Part shown: positions 18,002 to 26,862 of the stretch, one piece after another
Layout: the number at the start of each line of letters is the position of its first letter
How positions within the stretch are numbered: the first letter of the stretch is position 1
NCBI GenBank assembly: GCA_018268075.1
Contig: JAFDXH010000030.1
Coordinates: forward strand, 1-49,138
Length of the DNA stretch: 49,138 nt
Direction: 5' to 3'
DNA from: Bacteroidota bacterium
GTDB lineage: Bacteria; Bacteroidota; Bacteroidia; Chitinophagales; Chitinophagaceae
Program-made: the position numbers and the translations under genes
The notes under the pieces: generated by a model
What the model saw: the letters and a program-made list of their open reading frames with translations, nothing else
What the model was told of the DNA's origin: nothing
Database searches by the model: none

Positions 18002-21000
18002 TTATTCTTTTTTCACTTCTACCCATTGCCCTTTGGTTCCTGCGTTTATGGTGTGATCATACATAGCAGTGCAGTATGTACCCGGCAGAAAATATTTACC
18101 CAGATAGGCTGCATTTAATTGCACATAATAAGTTACAGTTTCATTTTGCCCCAGGCCAAAATAGGTATATACTCGATCATCTCTTACATCTTGATATTCT
18201 GAAGGTGAATTTTTCCAACTTCCCTCGCCTTCCTGCAAGCGCGTATTAATAATCTCCCATCCTGAAGGGAATATTTGTGTCAAGGCCATACGCTCATAAT
18301 AACCTCTACCGCCTGGGTTTTTAATGGAAACTTTTGCAATAAAATCTGTACCCTGCTGCAGATGTGCTACATCTATTGCTTGCATATTCCTGTTTAAATA
18401 GCTTACAGTCATTGCCAATACTGCAGGATTGTTTTCAACTTTGATATTTTCTCCGGTTAGGGGTTGGCCTCTGTTGATGACTCTTACATACAAAACATTT
18501 TGCCCGTTATTATTCAAGTTGATGCTCGCGCTTCCTTTTTGGATATCAATGGGTAACTGATAGATATAGGACGGGCTATTGATGGCTATCTGTTGATTGT
18601 TTATTCTGGCAGTTGCAAGAATTTTATTGGTAGATATATTTTTACCGCAATAATCTGCGATTGCAATCAATGCATACGCTGTAGTTTGTGTGCTGTACCA
18701 TTCATCGGATGCTAACTTATAGGCAAGAGTAGTTACCAACTGGGAAGCCTCATTTCGTTTACCCATTAGTGTGAGAGTTTGTAAAACCATCGCCTCATCT
18801 CTGGTATCTGACCCGTAAGAAATGCCGCCTTTATTGGTAGTATTAAATGTAGTGGGCAAGCTGGAGATTATTTGTAATGCTGTTTGATCTTGGCCTGCTA
18901 ATTTATATGCCGCAGCAAGATTCCACCGGGCTTGCGGAGAAAGATATTTGAATTCTTTTAGCCGGTTCATAGCGCCCAGTTCAGGGCTTTTTGCAAGTGC
19001 CAACAAATACAACCGGTATGCCTGGGTAATATCTGCGCCATAAAAATTAGTGGTAGAGGGAGCCCATGCGTTAGCTTTTGTTTTTTCAAAATTTCTCCAT
19101 TGCGAAATCATAGATTCACTTACGGTATATCCATGTTGCCGCGCGGCAAGAAGAAAATGCCCTGCATAATTGCTGCCCCATTCATCGCTGCTTCCTATGC
19201 CAGGCCAATAACTGAAGCCTCCATCATTTGCCTGAAAATTAAATAAGGAAGCAATACCAGCCTTTACATTTCTATCTATTTTTGCCTTTCGGGCATCCGA
19301 AAGATCTGTAAGTTGATTTAATACTAATTGAGGAAAGACGCCTGAAGTAATCTGCTCTACACATCCGTGAGGATAATCTATTAAATAATCAAGGCGCTTT
19401 TGAAGATCCATAGCAGGGATACTGGAAATCTCCAGCATAGCACTGGCAGATTGAGGGGTGCCAATAGGATTGATCGCGGTATTCCATTTACCTCCTCCAT
19501 TTATTTGTTGTGCTGTTATATTGGTTATTGCAGGATTGGGGTTTCTTACATTCAATTCTACTTCATCTTTGGCTTGCTCGCTGCCAGCCACCGCCTGAAA
19601 AACAATTTTACCAATACCTTCTCCAGTTTTCACTTTAATATCAAAGAAAATCATTTTTTCGCCAGGCTCTGAAAAGCTTACCTGTTGCGATGTGGGGCCA
19701 GATGCTTCAAATAAATTATTTGATAATAAATTAATTTTTACATCATGAATATTTTTTTCCATTGCAAAAACTGTTACCGGTATCCGAACTGTTTCGCCCG
19801 GGCCCAATACGCGTGGCACGGTAGAAAGCAGCATTAATGGTTTTTTTACAAGCACTGTTTTTTCTGCATTGCCAAAAGTATTATCTCCGGCAGCCACTAC
19901 CATTACTCTAATAGATCCAATGTATTGAGGAAGTGTAAATGAGGTGGTTTGTTTATCTCCTTTTTTTAAATGAAAGGGGCCAAGAAACTGAACAATTGGT
20001 TTAAACCGGTTTGCTTGTTTTTGTTGTACAGGTCCACCTGCCTGCTGATCGCCACCGATAGTAAGAATACGCTCAATGTTTGCACCCCAAGCACCGATGA
20101 CGTAATCAAATAAATCCCAACTCTTTACACCCAGCGCTTCCCTTGCATAAAAATAGTTGTGCGGGTCAGGTGTTTTAAAGTTGGTTAGATCCAGCAATCC
20201 ATCATCTACCAAGGCAATTGAATAATTCATTTCCTTTCCTGATTGCTCACTAACAGTAACGCTTGTACGCACTTCTGGGCGAATAGTACCCTGTATAGAT
20301 ATTGCTGGTTTCAGAATAGTATTTTTATCCTCCACCATTATGGGTATTACGCCATACATTCGTATGGGCAAATCATTCATTGTTTGGGCATGTGGCTGCA
20401 AGAGGCTTACGTTTGCGTATATGTTAGGTGCCATTTCTTTTTCAGCCTTGAACTTTACAATTGTTTCGCCCTCTTTTGTATCTACCCAAATAGTGCGAAG
20501 TACTTGGCTTCCGGTTTCCAGGCTTATTAGGCCTCGCCCACCTTTACTGCTGGGAATAGTAAGTGTAATATCATCGCCTACCTGATATTTATTTTTATCT
20601 GAGGTAAATGATAACATGGAAGCTGCCGTAGGGTCATCCATATTATTTCTACTTTGCCATCCCGGCTCATCCAGATATACAATACTACCGGTAGTATGGC
20701 CACTTTGCAGGTCTTTCACCAATATCAGGTATCTGCCCCATTCATTAGAGGCAGCACTAAAACTGTAACTGCCTCTGCCATCTGTAAGATTTATTTTCTC
20801 TGTTTTAATTAATTTATTAAACTTATCCTGAGTAAAGTTGCTAAGCGAATTGCCGCTATTATCCCACCACCATCTCCATTGTATTTTGTAAAATTGTACT
20901 TCTACCTGTTTATTGCCTGCTATCAGGGAGCCCTTTCTATCTACATCTACAATTTGGGCAGTATGCGATTTTCCTGTAACCAAGAAGCCCCATGGTTTTT

Positions 21001-23581
21001 CGCCTTCGGGTACTTTTATTCCTGCATAGCTGGTGTAAGGGCTATAAGGAACGCTTACACTATTGATGCTGAATGCGCCGCCAGGCTCAAAAACTTTAAT
21101 AAATAAATTTGCAGTAAGCATTCCGGGGGCGGTTCCATTATCTTCAAAATTAGTTTTTACAGTTGCTTTACCTTCATCGTTTAGCTTGCCATCAAAAATA
21201 TTTTTCGTTTGAGCACTATAGTTAGTAGTAGGGTCGTAAAAGGTGTAGCCGGTAAATTTTGCAAATGTTGGAGTATTTGCATAGAGGTTGGCATCTATTT
21301 TGGCAGTTAAATTTTTTGCAGTGGCACCAAAAAGCCACCTTGCAGAAAGGCTTATCTCTTTGGGTATATTTTTTCCAAGCATTGAATCATTGTTGAAATC
21401 CATGTCAATCTTCAACCTGTTAGGCATTACAGTTTCTACCCGAATTCTTTTTTCAAATGTGGCACCGCCAATTTTTATTTTTGCAAGCCAGTTTCCTGTG
21501 GGGGAGTTTGTACTGGTGGCTATACGGAAAACATTGAATCCCTCATTGGTATTATTTTGAACCAATTTTTGGAATACCTGGCCTCTTGGTGTGTATAATT
21601 CTAAAGTGAGCGGATGATTGGGTGGAAGCTTGTTATCCTTGTCCTGAACGATACAGCTTAAATAAATAGAATCTCCAGGCCGCCATACTCCACGTTCTCC
21701 TGAAATAAAAGCTTTGATCCCTTTACTAACCTCCTCACCAGAAATATCAAATCGGCTTAATGGCAGGCTGCTTCCATCATCTATTTTCAAATAGCCCTTT
21801 TCTTTTTCCTTCTTGGCAATTAAAAGAAATGGTTTTTCAGGAAGTTCCACAGCGGCAATCCCTTCTCTGTCGCTATTTACAGTTGCTATTTCCTGCATTT
21901 GATAATTCAACACTTTAAGTTGTACATCTGCCAGTGGGTTGGTCGTTAATATGTCGGTAACTACAATAGTAAGTTTATTGCCAGAACCTCGCTTGGCAGT
22001 AAGCCCGATATTGCTGGCAAGGATATTTCTTGATGCCCATCTGTCTTTATTGTAATAGGAATTGTAACATGGATTATTTCGATGATCCCAATCATAGCCA
22101 TAGGGATAGTACTGATCGTAACGATTCCAGAAATCACTATTTTCATCAGGTGATTCTTCATTGGTATAACTATAATTTTCTTCATCTTCTGTATTGGAAG
22201 AAGAGTCTATTGATTTGCAATCATACAAGGAGTATTGTGGCCTAAAACCAATGGTGACGCGATAAATAGCCCCTGGTTCTGTTTTTAAAAATTGATCAAT
22301 ATCGAGAGAAAATCTTTGTTTCTTGTGAAGATCCAATGTATTGTCATTATCCAGTCTTAACGTTTTTTGTACTATTGGTTTAGCCACTCTTCTTAACTCT
22401 TCACCACCTTCGAGATTATTATTCTGTAAAAACTGGGGAATATTATTTTCATAAATCTTTAAAATGCTTACATCAACAGCGCTTAGGTTCACTGCTTCGA
22501 AAGGAAGTACGAGTTTGCCTGAATTGGGTAATATATTTCCCCTTCCCTGAATAGTTACAGAAGGCATTCTGTTTTCAAAAAATACATTGGAAGTAAAAGG
22601 CCGGTCAAGTGTTTTGTCAAATGTGTTTTTAATTCCTGCATTTACATTTACAGTATAGTTTCCATCAAGTTTCTCATCGGTATATAATTTTATTTCGCTG
22701 CCATTGATACTAAATGAAACAGCAGGTTGTTCACTTATGGAAAGCAATCCGGTAAGATCCTGACTTGGTAAAATAGGATCACTGAATTGCACAGAGGCAT
22801 ATTGGTCATCGTCATTCATCGCCATTACATTTAGCACCTTGAAATCGCCTATGGCTGGCACTTCTAAAGTTTTATTGCCTTTAATATCTATGTTCATTGG
22901 AGAGCCATTCCATTGCAGGCTAAGCGTTTGGGTGGTAGAAGTACGCGCAATTGGCTGGGCTGTAAAATTGTGCGTTTTAGTATTACCGTTATGTTGCCAT
23001 GTAATTTTTATTGGATTCTCCTTCATGGAAATGTTTATCAACTTTTCCACATCTGCATCATTTTCAAAATCTGCTGTTTCTAATATGCCCGGTAAAAGCA
23101 TCTGGTCTTTGGTGCCATCACTTCTAAGTCCAAGGTCTTTTACACTAAACGAGGGTTTAATGGTTTTTACATTGAAAATAAATTCATTGTATTTTGAAGG
23201 TATATGAGTAACCTTTCCAAGCTGGAATGTGATTTTATATAATTGATCAGGTTTTAAATTTGCATCTGGGATAAATTCAATGGTTCTTGCATCTATCCAA
23301 TGTGATTTGCCATTAACTGCCGGGGAGAATGTGATGAGAGATTTATCAGCTACGTCTCCTAAAGCATGTGATGTTGCTGTTTGGGCAGATAATTGAATTT
23401 TAATACTTGCTTTTTTTGATATAGTGCCACTCGTGTAGCCATCAATGTATTGGCCAAAAGCAGGATCAATAGAAATGAGTTTGTTCTTTTGTGAGCAACT
23501 GTAAAAAATGATTGAAAACATCATTGATATTACGGCTGTTAGGGCGTATCGGCCTAATGGCCTGACTATTGAATTACTCAT
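18002..23581 (-). CDS. Bacterial alpha-2-macroglobulin lipoprotein
   Basis: Alpha-2-macroglobulins trap attacking proteases through a reactive thioester. This 1859-residue protein starts with a lipoprotein signal, lipobox IFYSC with lipidated Cys29, so it is membrane-anchored in the periplasm. MG domains follow; the stretch around residues 640-760, with GVWRPGDSIYLSCIVQD, is the MG2-like region. The thioester motif GCVEQ is intact at Cys1407 (codon 19361-19363), followed by the helical thioester domain with GGFSYWPG, and a C-terminal receptor-like beta region. Residues 460-510 are rich in Asp, Glu, Asn and Tyr and look like a flexible insert. It is the first gene of the unit with pbpC. The next gene upstream is the thiolase, 157 bp away. 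Confidence 0.93.
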   Translation of the reverse strand: MSNSIVRPLGRYALTAVISMMFSIIFYSCSQKNKLISIDPAFGQYIDGYTSGTISKKASIKIQLSAQTATSHALGDVADKSLITFSPAVNGKSHWIDARTIEFIPDANLKPDQLYKITFQLGKVTHIPSKYNEFIFNVKTIKPSFSVKDLGLRSDGTKDQMLLPGILETADFENDADVEKLINISMKENPIKITWQHNGNTKTHNFTAQPIARTSTTQTLSLQWNGSPMNIDIKGNKTLEVPAIGDFKVLNVMAMNDDDQYASVQFSDPILPSQDLTGLLSISEQPAVSFSINGSEIKLYTDEKLDGNYTVNVNAGIKNTFDKTLDRPFTSNVFFENRMPSVTIQGRGNILPNSGKLVLPFEAVNLSAVDVSILKIYENNIPQFLQNNNLEGGEELRRVAKPIVQKTLRLDNDNTLDLHKKQRFSLDIDQFLKTEPGAIYRVTIGFRPQYSLYDCKSIDSSSNTEDEENYSYTNEESPDENSDFWNRYDQYYPYGYDWDHRNNPCYNSYYNKDRWASRNILASNIGLTAKRGSGNKLTIVVTDILTTNPLADVQLKVLNYQMQEIATVNSDREGIAAVELPEKPFLLIAKKEKEKGYLKIDDGSSLPLSRFDISGEEVSKGIKAFISGERGVWRPGDSIYLSCIVQDKDNKLPPNHPLTLELYTPRGQVFQKLVQNNTNEGFNVFRIATSTNSPTGNWLAKIKIGGATFEKRIRVETVMPNRLKIDMDFNNDSMLGKNIPKEISLSARWLFGATAKNLTAKIDANLYANTPTFAKFTGYTFYDPTTNYSAQTKNIFDGKLNDEGKATVKTNFEDNGTAPGMLTANLFIKVFEPGGAFSINSVSVPYSPYTSYAGIKVPEGEKPWGFLVTGKSHTAQIVDVDRKGSLIAGNKQVEVQFYKIQWRWWWDNSGNSLSNFTQDKFNKLIKTEKINLTDGRGSYSFSAASNEWGRYLILVKDLQSGHTTGSIVYLDEPGWQSRNNMDDPTAASMLSFTSDKNKYQVGDDITLTIPSSKGGRGLISLETGSQVLRTIWVDTKEGETIVKFKAEKEMAPNIYANVSLLQPHAQTMNDLPIRMYGVIPIMVEDKNTILKPAISIQGTIRPEVRTSVTVSEQSGKEMNYSIALVDDGLLDLTNFKTPDPHNYFYAREALGVKSWDLFDYVIGAWGANIERILTIGGDQQAGGPVQQKQANRFKPIVQFLGPFHLKKGDKQTTSFTLPQYIGSIRVMVVAAGDNTFGNAEKTVLVKKPLMLLSTVPRVLGPGETVRIPVTVFAMEKNIHDVKINLLSNNLFEASGPTSQQVSFSEPGEKMIFFDIKVKTGEGIGKIVFQAVAGSEQAKDEVELNVRNPNPAITNITAQQINGGGKWNTAINPIGTPQSASAMLEISSIPAMDLQKRLDYLIDYPHGCVEQITSGVFPQLVLNQLTDLSDARKAKIDRNVKAGIASLFNFQANDGGFSYWPGIGSSDEWGSNYAGHFLLAARQHGYTVSESMISQWRNFEKTKANAWAPSTTNFYGADITQAYRLYLLALAKSPELGAMNRLKEFKYLSPQARWNLAAAYKLAGQDQTALQIISSLPTTFNTTNKGGISYGSDTRDEAMVLQTLTLMGKRNEASQLVTTLAYKLASDEWYSTQTTAYALIAIADYCGKNISTNKILATARINNQQIAINSPSYIYQLPIDIQKGSASINLNNNGQNVLYVRVINRGQPLTGENIKVENNPAVLAMTVSYLNRNMQAIDVAHLQQGTDFIAKVSIKNPGGRGYYERMALTQIFPSGWEIINTRLQEGEGSWKNSPSEYQDVRDDRVYTYFGLGQNETVTYYVQLNAAYLGKYFLPGTYCTAMYDHTINAGTKGQWVEVKKE

Positions 23582-23738
23582 ATCAGCTATTTTTATTAGG
23601 GTAAAATAATAATATTCAATTTAGGTAAAATCCTAAATGCCTCCATCATTATTCAGGCTTTCTATTCGGCTGTCTTTATATGGTTAAAAACTAATACCCT
23701 GAAGAAAAACTTTAGCTATAGAAGTAGGTTGAAAATTC

Positions 23739-24911
23739 CTATAAATTTTCAATAATTCCCGCTATGCCCTGACCTCCGCCTACACAAGCCGTTACAATGC
23801 CGTATTTTTTGTTTAATCGCTTCATGTCATTGATTAATTGAATACTCAACTTAGCACCGGTACAGCCAAGTGGATGCCCGAGCGCTATAGCACCGCCATT
23901 AATATTTACAATTTCTGGATTTAATTCCAACGTTTTGATCACAGCTAAAGACTGAGAAGCAAAGGCTTCATTTAATTCAATAAGATCAATCTGGCTAAGG
24001 TTCATTCCTGCCCTTTTTAATACTTTAGGTACTGCCTCTACTGGTCCTATACCCATTATACGAGGGTGTACACCTGCGCTCACACAATTTACCAGGCGGG
24101 CTATCGGCTTCAAGCCAAGTTCATTCATCATCTTTTCACTCATCACAATCACAAAGGCTGCACCATCGCTTGTTTGAGAAGAATTGCCGGCAGTAACCGT
24201 GCCACCAAGTGCAAATGCCGGTTTTAATTTGCCCAACGCCTCTATAGAGGTGTCGGCTCTTACACCTTCATCAGTATCTACTGTAAATGTGCGCGTCTGT
24301 TTTTTGCCTTTCTCATCTACATATATTTCTTTTACCGGCATAGGAAGGATACCACTTTTGAAGTAGCCGTTGTCTATTGCAATCTTCGCTTTGCGATGAG
24401 AGTTAAGGCTAAACTCATCCTGCTGTTCTCTGGTTACATTATATTCTTTTGAAACGGCTTCTGCTGTTAGGCCCATGCCTAAGTAGTAATCCGGCGTTTC
24501 ACTTGCTACAGAATAAGCAGGCACTGTTTTCCAGCCACTGGTGGGTACCATCGTCATGCTTTCTGTGCCACCTGCTATGATGCAATCTGCCATACCTGTT
24601 CTTATTTTCGCAGTAGCCATTGCAATGGTTTCAAGGCCACTTGCACAATATCTGTTTACCGTAACACCTGGTACAGAAATCCCCAATGCTCTTACACTTA
24701 TCATGCGCCCAACCTGTAAGCCTTGCTCTGCCTCTGGTACAGCATTGCCTACTATAAGGTCGTCCACCATTTTACTTTCAAGCTGGGGCACTGTTGCCAT
24801 TAATCCTTTTATTACATCCACAGCAAGGTCGTCAGGGCGGTAAAACCTAAACCCTCCTTTCTTTGATTTAGTAACTGCGGTACGATAGCCTGCTATAATA
24901 TATGCTTCCAT
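23739..24911 (-). CDS. fadA: Acetyl-CoA C-acyltransferase (thiolase)
   Basis: Thiolase cleaves 3-ketoacyl-CoA in fatty acid beta-oxidation, or runs in reverse to condense acetyl-CoA. The 390-residue protein has the nucleophile Cys89 in NRYCASGLE, His346 in ALGHPLGCTG and the second catalytic Cys376 in TACVGGGQG. Length and N-terminus (YIIAGYRTAVTKSKKGGFR) fit the degradative FadA-like group, but acetoacetyl-CoA thiolases are close, so the symbol is tentative. No beta-oxidation partner (fadB or an acyl-CoA dehydrogenase) is in the window. It lies 70 bp downstream of nadE on the same strand, and 157 bp upstream of the macroglobulin gene. A 7-bp inverted repeat, ATTTAGG/CCTAAAT, sits at 23619-23638 in that gap. 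Confidence 0.88.
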   Translation of the reverse strand: MEAYIIAGYRTAVTKSKKGGFRFYRPDDLAVDVIKGLMATVPQLESKMVDDLIVGNAVPEAEQGLQVGRMISVRALGISVPGVTVNRYCASGLETIAMATAKIRTGMADCIIAGGTESMTMVPTSGWKTVPAYSVASETPDYYLGMGLTAEAVSKEYNVTREQQDEFSLNSHRKAKIAIDNGYFKSGILPMPVKEIYVDEKGKKQTRTFTVDTDEGVRADTSIEALGKLKPAFALGGTVTAGNSSQTSDGAAFVIVMSEKMMNELGLKPIARLVNCVSAGVHPRIMGIGPVEAVPKVLKRAGMNLSQIDLIELNEAFASQSLAVIKTLELNPEIVNINGGAIALGHPLGCTGAKLSIQLINDMKRLNKKYGIVTACVGGGQGIAGIIENL

Positions 24912-24981
24912 AAATATTAATTATTATGATTAGGGCAATTTAGGGATTAAATTTCTATGAAAAAAAAGTAATAGCCAGATA

Positions 24982-26664
24982 TTATGAAAGGTAGCTGCCT
25001 ACAATAGGTAGCCGCCTACCCACGCCAAATGCCTTGGGCGAAACCCTAATGATAGGACAGAATTGGTTTCGTTTATATTCATTTTTATTGACCATTTTTA
25101 AAATTCTATCCACCAGATCGGAGTCGTAACCTTTTGCTTTTATTTCTGAAGGCCCTTGTACCCTTTCTATATATTGGTAAAGTATTTGGTCGAGTGTGGG
25201 GTATGGGGGCAGGCTATCACTATCTTTTTGGCCCGGACTTAATTCTGCAGAGGGAGCTTTGTTAATAATACTTTTTGGAATAATCTCCCTTTTACAGTTA
25301 ATAAATTTTGCCAACTCATATACCTGAAGTTTATAACAATCGCCCAGCAAACTAAGGCCTCCAGCCATATCGCCATAGAGTGTACCATATCCTACTGCCA
25401 GTTCACTCTTATTAGAAGTATTTAATAAAATATACCCAAATTTATTTGCAATGCCCATCAACAAAGCGCCTCGTGTACGTGCCTGTAGATTTTCTTCAGC
25501 CACATTAAATGGAAGCTCATTAAAGAGGGGTTTTAATGATGAGAGAAAAGATTGATAAATATCATGTATAGGAATTTTATGATAGCTGTTGCCTAATGTT
25601 TTACTTAATTGTTCAGCATCCAGTACCGAGTGGCCAGACGAAAATGCTGATGGCATTAAAACTGCAAATACATTTTCTTTTCCAAGTGCCTCACAAGCAA
25701 GTGCAATCGAAACGGCGCTGTCTATACCGCCGCTACTGCCAAGTATAGCTTTTGAGAATCCCATTTTTTGAAAATAATCCTTTATGCCTAAAATGATGGC
25801 CTCATATACTTGAGAAATATTCAACTCTGGAATAAAATTCTCTGGCGTTGATAATTTCGCAGGCAGGGCATTGGCTAGCTCTATTACAGGGGCATCAAAA
25901 GTGCCATCAGCATTTAAGAGTAATGTTTCCATCGCCTCTTGAAACTGGGGCATTTGACAAATGAGGTTGGATTCTTTATCAAAAACTAGAGAAGCGCCAT
26001 CAAAAATTATTTCTGTCTGGCTGCCTACAGAATTACAATATATAAGTGGCAGTTTATATTTTAGTACGTTTGTTTTTACGGTAGCCTTGCGATCTTCATC
26101 ATGTGTATAATCAAATGGTGATGCAGAAATATTGATCATCAGGTCGGGCGACTGTTTCATTAATTCATCCATAGGGCAGATGCGATACAAAGGGTTGTCG
26201 CCAAGGTTCCAGATATCTTCGCAAATAGTCAGTGCAATTTTTTTTCCTTTAAATGAAATTATTTTCCAGTTAAACGCAGGTTCAAAATACCTGTATTCGT
26301 CAAAAATATCATAGGTAGGCAGGCAGGTTTTGTGCGCTACACCTATCACCTTTTTTTCGTATAAAAAGAAAGCAGCATTAAATAGATCTTTTCCTTCTGG
26401 CCGAAGATTTCTATCTGGTGCACCTACTATTACACCAATAGTATCTGCATGTTCTTTTATAGTCTCTATACTTGCATAACACTTGTCAATAAAATCTTTA
26501 AAATCCAGAAAATCGCGTGCAGGATACCCACAGATACTCATTTCACTAAACACAATAAGGTCAGCATGATTGCTTTTAGCCTTCTTAATGGCCTCAATGA
26601 TTTTTGTAGTATTCTTACTAAAGTTGCCTATGTGATAGTTTTGTTGAGCAAGCACGATTTTCAT
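24982..26664 (-). CDS. nadE: Glutamine-dependent NAD+ synthetase
   Basis: NadE amidates nicotinic acid adenine dinucleotide with ammonia from glutamine, the last step of NAD+ synthesis. The 560-residue protein is a nitrilase-type amidase (Glu41 in FSEMSICGY, Lys112 in AHKTCLPTY, Cys148 in LTICEDIW) fused to the synthetase, whose ATP pyrophosphatase loop SGGIDS is at 311-316. Both active sites look complete. The start at 26664 is fixed by the conserved MKIVLAQQNYHIGNF. A TAnnTTTG element ends only four bases before the ATG, so the mRNA may have almost no leader. nadC, earlier in the pathway, is about 4 kb away in another leftward unit. Confidence 0.95.
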   Translation of the reverse strand: MKIVLAQQNYHIGNFSKNTTKIIEAIKKAKSNHADLIVFSEMSICGYPARDFLDFKDFIDKCYASIETIKEHADTIGVIVGAPDRNLRPEGKDLFNAAFFLYEKKVIGVAHKTCLPTYDIFDEYRYFEPAFNWKIISFKGKKIALTICEDIWNLGDNPLYRICPMDELMKQSPDLMINISASPFDYTHDEDRKATVKTNVLKYKLPLIYCNSVGSQTEIIFDGASLVFDKESNLICQMPQFQEAMETLLLNADGTFDAPVIELANALPAKLSTPENFIPELNISQVYEAIILGIKDYFQKMGFSKAILGSSGGIDSAVSIALACEALGKENVFAVLMPSAFSSGHSVLDAEQLSKTLGNSYHKIPIHDIYQSFLSSLKPLFNELPFNVAEENLQARTRGALLMGIANKFGYILLNTSNKSELAVGYGTLYGDMAGGLSLLGDCYKLQVYELAKFINCKREIIPKSIINKAPSAELSPGQKDSDSLPPYPTLDQILYQYIERVQGPSEIKAKGYDSDLVDRILKMVNKNEYKRNQFCPIIRVSPKAFGVGRRLPIVGSYLS

Positions 26665-26668
26665 GTTT

Positions 26669-26676
26669 CAAAATTA
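26669..26676 (-). promoter_or_regulatory. TAnnTTTG promoter element directly before nadE
   Basis: On the minus strand the sequence reads TAATTTTG, then AAAC, then ATG. With the usual spacing, transcription would begin at or next to the start codon. No TTG is found at the -33 distance. Confidence 0.45.
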
Positions 26677-26862
26677 ATACTATCCGGATTGTTCGAAAAA
26701 GGTTTATGAGCCTGATTTCAAATATTAGGATTATTGATGAGAAATTATGGCCGATTAAGAGCCCGCTTTGAGATAAAAAAATGCCCGATAAAATAAATTT
26801 AACAGGAATGCTCATAAATTAAGTAACCGTTTATTTATCTATTCTCATTATTTTCGTTTATT

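Noticed and set aside
23619-23638. Terminator after the thiolase gene
   Set aside because: The ATTTAGG/CCTAAAT hairpin has no T-run on the minus strand and lies about 100 nt past the stop; at most an operator for the macroglobulin gene.
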